Shown: in pieces, positions 55,701-64,000 of the stretch | Numbering within the stretch: position 1 is the stretch's first letter | Layout of the letters: every line of letters begins with the position of its first letter | Origin: Montifringilla adamsi | Taxonomy: Eukaryota; Chordata; Aves; Passeriformes; Passeridae | NCBI GenBank assembly: GCA_017590115.1 | Contig: JAGGNK010008337.1 | Coordinates: 4,827,609 to 4,891,608 of the forward strand | DNA: 64,000 nucleotides | Direction: 5' to 3' | Notes under the pieces: generated by a model | Told to the model about the DNA's origin: nothing | The model's input: the letters and a program-made list of their open reading frames with translations, nothing else | The model's database searches: none | Translations under genes and position numbers: made by a program

Positions 55701-57000
55701 TCATCCATGACAAAAATAAAATTAAAATCTTATGGATATTCCAGGGTGTCCTGCCCCATGGCTTTTCTCCCATAGTACAGGAATCGCCCGTGGAAGATCA
55801 TGGGAGGAACAAATCCACGTGTGCGCCACGTGCCACCATTCCGGCTGCTCCCGAAATCCCTCGGCGCACACCTGGCCCAGGGAGGGGGGGCACTCTATCC
55901 CTGCTCCCAAAAAGCTGGAAATAGCAGCAGCTCTGTTGATTCACAACCACAGCCCTGACTTCCCTGCTCCGGATCCGAGGTGTTTTTTTTTAACAATCCT
56001 CCCTTTTTCCCGGTGAGCCGAGGGCACACGGAGCGGCCAGGGCTCCCCTGGATATTCCCGGGGGGCCACACCAGCTCCTCTTTTCTCCCTTGGAAAAACA
56101 ACCCCGGGTGCCCCAAGCATAAAAAGCCTTTGTGCGGCCGGGCCCGGATCCCTCGGGAACGGCAGCGGGATCGCACCCTGGGAAGGGAAAGGCTGGAGCC
56201 GCCCCGGGAGCCCCAGCCATCCCGCAGGGTGATGCCTCCCCGCGCCAGCCCCGGCAGGAATGTTTGCTGTCACCGCAGCCTGCGGCAGGGAAATATTTTC
56301 CAAGGAAAAAAAAGGCCTCCCAGTGTATTCCGCGCCACCAGCTCCAGCGGCCTCTGTAGCCGTCTTGTTCTGCCGCCGCCGGGACACCGAGCTGGAGGAA
56401 GAGAGGAGGCAAAGGTGGGAGAGCTTTAAAAAGCTCTGGTTAAGGTTGTTCCACCCTCTGGAAAAGGGATTGGGAAGCTGCAAAACAGCCGGAGCTGCAA
56501 AACAGCCGGAGGCTGCTTTTGGGGGAGAGGGCGGTTTTCCTTCGGCCTCCAAATCACAGCTTCATATCCCAGGAGAAGCGCTTTGGGATGTTAAGAGATA
56601 ACCCGTCTTTTTCCAAGTTGAGAATGTAGGTCAGAGCCCACCCTCCTTCCCAAAATCCAGTGAGGATGCTGCTGCTGCTGCTGCAGGTTGGGCTGGAGTC
56701 TGTCCCTGCAGCTCTTTACTCTGGCACCAAAACAAAACGCACTCAGAAAACTGTGCAAAATAAGCCCAGCTCGGGAATGCAGCTGATTGGAAGTTTTTCC
56801 GACAGAAAGTGCCGTCCGATCCGCGGAAAACCGTTCCTGGGGCGGGTGTTGATTTGGGCACTCTTTCCTCTGAGGGGAAAAAAAAAATCAGAGTGAGGGG
56901 GGGGAAATGTTTGGAGAGAGCCGGAGCTGCCGCCATCACAGAGCTTTTCCATCCCTCTGCAGAACAGCTTTCCCCTGGAAATGCACTGGGTTCAGCAGCC
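55701..57000. other. Moderately GC-rich intergenic block
   Basis: Somewhat richer in CpG (56010-56420) than its surroundings, but I see no exon with splice sites or family resemblance. A candidate regulatory region only. Confidence 0.35.
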
Positions 57001-57004
57001 CAAG

Positions 57005-57620
57005 GGTGCTGGCTTTAGTAGCCCCAAAAATGCTGGATTTAAGAGGCCAAAAGCTCTGGATTTAGCTGGTCGAAACCACTGGATTTAGCTGGCCAAAACC
57101 ACTGCATTCAGTAGCCCCAAAAACATTGGATTTAAGAGGCCAAAAGCACTGGATTTAGCAGGCTAAAAGCATTGGATTTAGTAGCCCCAAAAATGCTGTA
57201 TTTAGTAGCCAAAGACACTGGATTTAGCAGGCCAAAATCACTGGATTTAGTAGCCCAAAGAATTTGATTTAGGAACCCAAAGGCGCAGGATTGAGCAGGC
57301 CAAACCCACTGGATTTAACAGTCCAAAATCACTGGATTTGACAATCCAAAGTCTCTGCATTTAGCAGGCTCAAAAGCACTAGATTTAGCAGTCCAAAATC
57401 ACTGGATTTAGCAATCCAAAGGCACTGGATTTTGCAGTCCAAAACACTGGATTTTGTTGCTCGAAGGCAATGGATTCAGTAGCCAAAGGCATTGGATTTA
57501 CCAATCCAAAGGCACTGGATTTAGTAACCAAAACCACTGGATTTTGAAGGCTAAAATCCCTGGATTTAATAGCCCAAGCCCACTGGATTTAGTGTCCAAA
57601 GGCTCTGAATTCATCTGCCT
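57005..57620. repeat. Minisatellite, CCAAAAGCACTGGATTTAGCAG-type unit
   Basis: About 26 diverged copies with a 22-26 base period of a unit alternating AGCAGGCCAAAA and AGTAGCCCAAAA with CACTGGATTT. Spans about 0.6 kb. Confidence 0.92.
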
Positions 57621-60600
57621 GCCACTGGCCACCAGCACAGGGGATGAGGTTCCTGAGGGATTCTGAGTTTTCACAGTGTCCAGGGGAAAAAGGTTTTTAG
57701 GGGGAAAAATTCTTGGAAATATTCTGGATTCTGGCCAGCCTGGGAGCCAGCCTGGCTGGGATGAGCTGTGCCATCATCCCACTCAGGACAGGCAGCCTGA
57801 AATTCTATTTTCCACCTTTACCAGGGTTGGGAGCAGGTGTCAAAGGCTCCTCCTCAACCTGAGGTAGTTTTTCCATCAGAAAATAATTTTTTTTAGTGGA
57901 AACAAAGGATTTGCTTTGTTTATTAAGCTGATCCCACACTCAGAGCTTCCCTGGATTTTAAAGCCCGAGTTGAAATGGAATATTTTCCCCCTGGAAAATA
58001 GTGGAACTGAATGAAAATATCCTTGCAGGTGGCAGCGACCTGCAGGGTGGTGCTGGGATGGGGTGGCTCCGAAATTCCCACCGTGATTCGGCCAGGCCAG
58101 GCCGAGGGCGGGGGGATCCGAGTGTCCTGCTGTCACCGCGGCGCCGCCGGTGCCTCATCCCAAGGCACAGAACCGGGATTGTGCCGACCCCGAACAGATT
58201 TATGGGGTGATCCTGGCCTGCTATTAGTGGTCATGGAACCGCAGACTCCCAGACAGGGCCCGATCCCAAGCTCCCGTGGTTTTTTTGGAAGCAGAAATCT
58301 CCACTCCGGCTGTTTTGCTGCGGGCTCTGCCAGGGACACCTCATTCCCAGGAAAACGGGGTGCCCTGGCAGCAGACTGCCAGAAGGGGACATGGAGGGTG
58401 ACATGGAATGAGCAGTGCCTGCATCGCCGAGCTCGGAGCAGCTCCGTCGGCTATTTATACCCGGAACGCGGGAATGGAGCCGTTCGGGATAAATGGAGCT
58501 ATTTTCAAGGTCTTGGCCAGGTCTAACTGGTTTAAACAAGGCCGGGAATGACTCACAGGGCTATAAATGTCCGTCAGAATCCTCGGAGAGGCTGTCTCTG
58601 ATGGATCTCCTTGGAAAAGCAGCCTCCCGGAGCGCTGAGAAAGCTGGGACACGCTCCTGTCTCCCTGCTCCGGCACCCATTCCAAATCCCGTCAATTCCG
58701 AATGGCCAGGACTGGTGGGACTGGGCACATCTCTGCTGTTATGGGATTTGGGAGTTGGGTCCCTTAAATCTGCTCCTTGGATGATGTGCTGGACCATCCT
58801 TGGGGTCATTCATCCCCCTGCCCTGAGCAGCAAATTCCCAGTGGGAATTGAAACACCTCAGCCAGGTTGGAAGCTCTCCAGCAGCGCAGGGGTTTTGTTA
58901 GGAAATAACAGGGAGCTATTAAAGCCCAGGGTTTTGGGAGGAGGCTCCAGATTCCATTTTCTTCCTGTTTGTTTTCTTCTTGGGAACCCAAGGACATTTC
59001 AGTTTTCAGCAACCGATCATTAAACATAAAAAATAATTCCCGGGATGAACCCAAACCCTGGATATTTCAGTCAGGTGAAAATTCCCCTGCCTGCTGCGAG
59101 AAAATATCCACGGCAGGGTTTTCCTGGGATGTGAGGAAGACTTTCTTTCCTCTCTTTCTTGATCTGGGCATCTCCCTCCGCTCATCATCCTCCGGGTGCC
59201 ATGGGAGCTGGGGATGAATCCGTTAACTCCCGGTTTTCCGCAGCCAGCCGGCTCCTCCGGCCGTCATTCCAGATGCCTGCGCATCTTGTTTATCCAGCAA
59301 AACGTGCTGCTGGAAAGCCGGGAATGGGCATCACGTGGCCCACGGCAAACAGCCGGCAGATGCCCTCTGTTGATTTTGCTCCGGAGCTTTTCCAGAGCCT
59401 GCTGGGCTCTTCCAAGGGGGTTTTGCCCATTTCCGCTGTGATCCCGTCCCACCACCACAGGATCCCCACCTCATGTTGGCATTGTTCCCAGGGAGCATTA
59501 GGAATGCTGTCCCAGGATGTTGTCATTCCCATTGGGATAACTGCTGGTGCTCCATTCCTAATAATGGGGCTTTATTCCCATTGGGCTTTTCCTGGGTTTT
59601 ATTTTATTCCAGCAGCTCCTTCCCTTCATCGACACATCGGATAATTACACAGGAAGGAACATTAAAAGAGAGAGTGAAAATGCCAGAAATAGGGATGTAT
59701 CCCGACTGTCTGGATCCTCAGGAATCCTTGTGGATGAAGCCAAGTTGCCTGCCCCTGGGATTGAAGGATATCATTCCAGAGTTAAAAGGATGGATATCCT
59801 TGGGATATTAAAGAGACAAAATTTTTGCACACTCCCGGCTTTTTCTTTGTTAGCCTTGCTAAGGCCTTGGAAAATCTTCCCCAGAATTAAGCAGCCCCAT
59901 TTAATTTGGAATCTAATTAGGAGGGACTTGGTTGAAGAGTTCCTCAAATAGTTGAGTCAATATTGGCCGGTGTAATTGTGGGAATTCCTGGTGGAGTTCC
60001 AGCACCTGTTCCAGAGCTGAGGCTCCGTGGGTGGGGAAAAAGAGGGAATTTCGGTGGTCCCCGTCCGAGTCCTTCAAGTAGCTCTTTCCAATGTATGGAA
60101 TTTGTGGGAACTCGGGAGTGCGATCCTGGTGTGTGTTCCCAAATTGGTGCTGGATGTGACCTTGGGATGTGCTGTTGGCTCTTCCTGGAGGGGTTTGGTG
60201 GGAATGCTCAGCTTAATTCCCAGCTTCAGGAATGTGAATCACCCTCATCCTCATCCTCCTGTGGTTTGTTCTGCTTGCTGGAATGGAAGCTTCTGGGAAT
60301 GCTCTCAACTCAGCAGAGCTCTTGACCTTACAAAGATGGATCCTACTGGAAAAATTTGGAATATACCCAGCGAGAGGCAGCACGGGAGCAATGGGAGCTT
60401 GCCTATCCCACTCCACCTTCACCCTTCCCTCTTCCCGCCTCAATCCCATCTCCCACCTCTTCCTGAAGTACTTCCAGGCACTGATTCATCCATAATTTCC
60501 ATCTCTTATCAGGGAAAGGTCTCAATAAATCCGACAAGTTGCCTTTTGTTTCCAACAATCCTCCTGAAGGGCGGCTCTTTAGGAGCCACTCTCTCCCAAT

Positions 60601-61800
60601 TTCCTGATTTCAAGGGAAAAACCCAATCCTGCCTTTCTTTCAGAGGAGCAGCACAACTGGGATAGTTCATTATCTTGGATTAATGATGATAATTATCAGG
60701 AGAAGAGGGATAATTATCCAGCTTGGAGGGAGGGCACCGGCATTGCCGCAAGGGATGGATACAGAAAAAGCCCATCCAGGCTCCGGCCATCCCTTGGGAA
60801 GTGGGAGGCGCCTCCCAAGCCTTGGCTCCCAATGCAAATAAGAGCATCATTTCAAAATTAAATTTTAAATAAATATTAGTTAAATATTAAAGAGAAGAAA
60901 TCAGGTGGAGATGGCCCGGAACTCGCTCTTTCCAACTGGGAATGTTTAAATAAGACAGCACAGAAAATTTTTCTTTTTTAGCAGTCCTGGTATTCCTAAA
61001 AATGTTCTTTTTATGGGAAAAATATCAATTTTCCTGCTTCTTTTCCTTAGGAGAGATTAATTTTATCAGTGTGGAAGGTGAGAAGGGAGCGGGAGGTGGT
61101 TGGAAGTGGGAGCGGAGCCTCCGGAGTCGATCCCACATCCAGCCGCTTTTCCAGGCCCGCGTTGCTGAATACAAATGTTGGAATTGCTCCGTGTCCTCAT
61201 GTTCCCGAGACAAAGGCTTTGTCTGAGGAGCAGGAGTGGGATGTGGTGGCTGTGGTTGTACCTGTGGGCACATGGAATGGGATGGGCATCACCATTCCTG
61301 GCAGGATGTGCTCCATGGATAGAGCAGGATGGGAGAATTGTGGGACAGACAAAGGGAAAATGGCATTTAAGCGTCTGGGACAGTAGGAATGTCCTGAAGG
61401 ATCAAAAATCCAAGGAATCAGGGCAGCTCCCAGTCCACACCTGGATGAAAATCCTCATCTTTGGTGGGGACAAAATTCCAAGTCCTGCGGAGCCAAAGCA
61501 GGGAATCGGCGCCTGGTAAAGAGGAAAAAGCAGGAAATTGGGAAAGGCTGCCGAGCTTGGGATGGTGTCACCTCCGGCCACCCTTCACGTGGAGGTGCCA
61601 GACGTGCTGACATCTGTGCCAGCATCTGCCCCAACATCTGCAGGGCCCAGGCCTGAGGGTGGGAATTGCCCAGGGAAAGGCTCATCCCGGCCTCTCTGGA
61701 ATCCATCAGAGCAAACCTCGCGGTCCGAGGGAAAAGGGGGTGGAAAACCAGGGGGGTCTCATCCAAAACCTCTGGATCCAGCCAGGAGTGTACAGCAGGA
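57621..61800. other. FOXA2 upstream intergenic DNA
   Basis: No coding gene recognised. Two TATA-like sequences, GGCTATTTATACCC (58450-58463) and GGGCTATAAATG (58558-58569), lie 100 bases apart in plus orientation. Confidence 0.4.
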
Positions 61801-62404
61801 TCCTTGAGCTTGCCCGGCAGCCACATCCCAAATTTCACCCCATCCTCCCAGAATTCCCCCTTCCTGAGCCTTTGGATGAGCAGAAAGCTCCTTGGAAACG
61901 CAGGGAGCAGAGATTCGGCACTCGGGGTGCACCAGCACCTCCTCCCAGCCGGGACGGGCGATCTGCGGGTGCGGGCAGGGGGTGCAGGGGGTGCCCCCCG
62001 GCAGTGACCCCACGGGGGTCCCTGGCTGTCCCCCCACCCCGGGGTGTCGTTCCCCGTCCCCCCCGCACCCACAGCAGGCGACAGAGGGCGCCCCGCCACC
62101 GCGCTCGGGCCGCCCCTCCCTCTTTTTGGGGTGTCCCCCCTCTTGAGGGGGGCATCTCCCTCCGGGCCGTCCCCCCAAATCCCGGCAGAAAACGCCTGGA
62201 AGGGGCGGCGGGTGGCTGGGAGGGAGGTGGGCTGCGACTATCGCCGCGGCTATCGCGATAGGAACAGGCGAACGGGGTTGTTTTCCTTTGGCCATGGATC
62301 CTGAGGGGATTTGGGAGCCCAGGGAAAGAATCCTGGAGGGGTTTTGGTGGGGGGTTAAAAACTCCCGGCCATGTGGGGCAGGGGGAGCCCCTGGGGAGCG
62401 CAAG

Positions 62405-62460
62405 CTCAATAAATAAATAAATAAGTAATTAAATAAATAGATTAATAAATAAATTATCAA
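62405..62460. repeat. (AAAT)n microsatellite
   Basis: A run of AAAT/AATA units with a few interruptions, about 55 bases. Confidence 0.9.
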
Positions 62461-62507
62461 AAAAACCCAAATAAATCAGGTTTGCGGTTAGCTTGGGTTT
62501 TTGGTTT

Positions 62508-62534
62508 CTTTTTTTTTTTTTTTTTTTTTTTTTA
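62508..62534. repeat. Poly-T run
   Basis: About 26 consecutive T residues upstream of FOXA2. Confidence 0.9.
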
Positions 62535-62839
62535 TTTGACGGTGGGCAGATCTAGGTGGGAATTCATGGAACACTCCCCGGGAGCGGCGGGGATGCTCCC
62601 GGAGGAGCCAGGCGGGCACTGGGAAGGGGCGGTGGGAATGGGGGGAAGCCCCCCGGTGCCTCCCTGTCGCCCTTGGTCCCCCCCCTGCCGCCGTCAGGCC
62701 CGCGATGGGGGGGTGGGGGGATTTAGACCCGCGGGGGGGTGATTTTGGTCACCCGTCTGTCCTTCCTTCCTCTTCCCCTCTTTTCCTCCTTTCCTGCTTT
62801 CCCCCGCTCCCAGGCGCTCCGGCAGCGGCGCTGCCCCGA

Positions 62840-62890
62840 CGGAGCGCACCGGGATCCGCACCGGGACCCGCACCGGGACCCGCACAGGGC
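62840..62890. repeat. 12-bp tandem repeat upstream of FOXA2
   Basis: Three to four copies of GCACCGGGACCC in a CpG-rich block. Confidence 0.85.
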
Positions 62891-63638
62891 CGGCCCCCGC
62901 GGCCCCGCCGGCGCTGCCCGCCCCTTTCCCTGCTCTCCCTGCTCCGTTCAGTCCCGGTTTTCCTGCCGGGAAGAGCCGCGTCCCGACCTGCCGGGGAGGC
63001 AGAGCCCCGGGGCCCGTTCTCCGCGGGGAGCAAAGGTGCGTGGCGACGGGAGCGGGGACTTGGGGGGGACACTCAGACGCTCCAGAGGGGCTGCTCCCAG
63101 CGGGAATGCCGCGGGGGAGACGCTGCCGTCGGGGCTGTCAGGGGAGCGGGCTGGGAATGGTGTCCCTCGGGAGCGGGGTGGGGTGGCAGCGGTGTCCCCC
63201 GGGAGCGGGGTGCGGTGGCAGTCGTGTCCCCCGGCGCGGGGCGGTGGCGGAGGCGCGCAGAGGTGCGCGGGGCCGCGGAGCAGCCGCTCCCGCCTAGGTG
63301 TGAGCTGATTATTCAAATGGGCAGCCGAGGACCTGGGGATTGGAGGCTCGCCCGGCCGCTCCGTGCTATATCACTGGGGCACCCACGTCACTGCAGCACT
63401 TGTCCTCCTCTTCCTCCTCCTCCTCTTCTTCCTCCCTCCTCCCTCCTCCTCCTCCTCCTCCGGCTCCTCCATCGCCTCCGGGCGCTTCTTCGCCGCGGAG
63501 CGCTGCGAAAACCCACCCAAGGAGCGGCGGCGGAACAAACCCACCCCAGCCCCAGCGCCGCTCCATCCCCCCCTTCCTCCCTCCCTCCTCTTCCTCCTCC
63601 TCCAGAGGCTCCGGCGGAGGGGAGGGAGGGTTGGGGAC

Positions 63639-63668
63639 TTTTTTTTTTTTCCCTTTTTTTTTTCCTCT

Positions 63669-63723
<55 letters not shown>
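63639..63723. repeat. T-rich tract with a run of about 52 T
   Basis: T12, CCC, T10, a CCTCTCTC block and then about 52 T (63672-63723), ending 49 bases before the FOXA2 ATG. No AG dinucleotide lies between the run and the ATG, so it is not the pyrimidine tract of a splice acceptor for this exon. Confidence 0.95.
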
Positions 63724-63724
<1 letters not shown>

Positions 63725-63772
63725 GGTCGCTCTCCGCCGTCGTTTGTTGTGGCTGTTAAATTTTAAACTGCC

Positions 63773-63859
63773 ATGCACTCCACTTCCAGTATGCTGGGAG
63801 CGGTGAAAATGGAAGGCCATGAGCACACGGACTGGAGCAACTACTACGGGGAGCCCGAG
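63773..63859 (+). CDS. FOXA2: FOXA2 (HNF3-beta) first coding exon, rest outside window
   Basis: Forkhead pioneer factor of endoderm, liver, pancreas and floor plate. This exon encodes 29 residues: [17 protein letters not shown], then [12 protein letters not shown]. It closely matches the human N-terminus, where ATG at Met1 gives the longer isoform and Met7 ([11 protein letters not shown]) the shorter. The donor GAG|GTATGG at 63859 leaves phase 0, as in the mammalian gene. The forkhead domain and both transactivation domains are in the next exon, right of the window. Met1 is at 63773 and Met7 at 63791. Confidence 0.96.
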
Positions 63860-64000
63860 GTATGGACGGAGCCGGGACCCCCAAAACCACCCGGTGTCCC
63901 GGCCCCCGGACGGGATTAACTTTGGCACCGGCTCGGCGCTGCGGGCGGGGGTCCCGAGGTGCGGGTGGGGGTGCGGGCGACTCTTCCCTGTTTTTCCTTC
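63860..64000 (+). other. FOXA2: FOXA2 intron start
   Basis: GC-rich intron sequence after the GTATGG donor, running off the window edge. Confidence 0.8.

Larger units (their letters stand above)
61900..63772 (+). promoter_or_regulatory. FOXA2: FOXA2 CpG-rich promoter region and 5' UTR
   Basis: Mostly CpG-rich sequence up to the FOXA2 start codon, interrupted by the AAAT and T runs. A donor-like AGCAAAG|GTGCGT near 63035 may end an upstream non-coding exon. GCTATATCA near 63365 could serve as a TATA-like element. The last 30 bases before the ATG (GTTAAATTTTAAACTGCC) read like the 5' leader I know from mammalian FOXA2. Exact start sites cannot be read. Confidence 0.55.

Noticed and set aside
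63371..63928. Lys/Glu- and Phe-rich frames over the T run upstream of FOXA2
   Set aside because: Products of the homopolymer and the CTC/TCC repeats.

Overview
The window is vertebrate nuclear DNA, almost certainly from a bird and probably a songbird. Evidence: many short CR1 (chicken repeat 1) fragments, introns with consensus splice sites, CpG-rich first exons, compact intergenic spacing, and the gene order FOXA2 - SSTR4 - THBD - CD93 - GZF1, which is the known order on human chromosome 20p11.2.

Layout from left to right. (1) 0.46-5.3 kb, minus strand: GZF1, a BTB/POZ-C2H2 zinc-finger repressor. Its 3' exons lie beyond the left edge. (2) 5.4-13.5 kb, minus strand: a complete tandem GZF1-like BTB-zinc-finger gene. 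It has six coding exons that join in frame to 809 codons plus stop, and it shares GZF1's splice phases. (3) 13.6-32.2 kb: no recognisable gene, only CR1 fragments and simple repeats. (4) 32.3-36.5 kb, plus strand: a retroviral LTR-like remnant, then CD93 with an intronless CDS. (5) 38.9-43.1 kb, plus strand: THBD (thrombomodulin), also intronless, with a TATA box and a 1.85-kb 3' UTR. (6) 43.7-45.1 kb, minus strand: SSTR4, a somatostatin receptor, tail to tail with THBD. (7) 45.1-62 kb: non-coding DNA with one 35-base assembly gap, CR1 fragments and minisatellites. (8) 62-64 kb, plus strand: GC-rich 5' region and first coding exon of FOXA2, which runs off the right edge.

The genes are not an operon or one pathway. 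THBD and CD93 are sister endothelial membrane proteins (C-type lectin-like domain, EGF repeats, one membrane span) from an old tandem duplication. GZF1 and its neighbour are a second tandem pair. SSTR4 is an inhibitory peptide GPCR, and FOXA2 is a pioneer transcription factor of endoderm and floor plate.

I found no unknown enzymatic or defence system. The most interesting items are: the GZF1-like paralogue with its extra phase-neutral 285-codon zinc-finger exon; replacement of the oxidation-sensitive methionine of thrombomodulin by leucine; an LTR about 170 bp upstream of the CD93 start codon; a short uORF that overlaps the SSTR4 start codon; a T52 run 49 bases before the FOXA2 start codon; and several minisatellites, one of which abuts a GZF1 splice donor.
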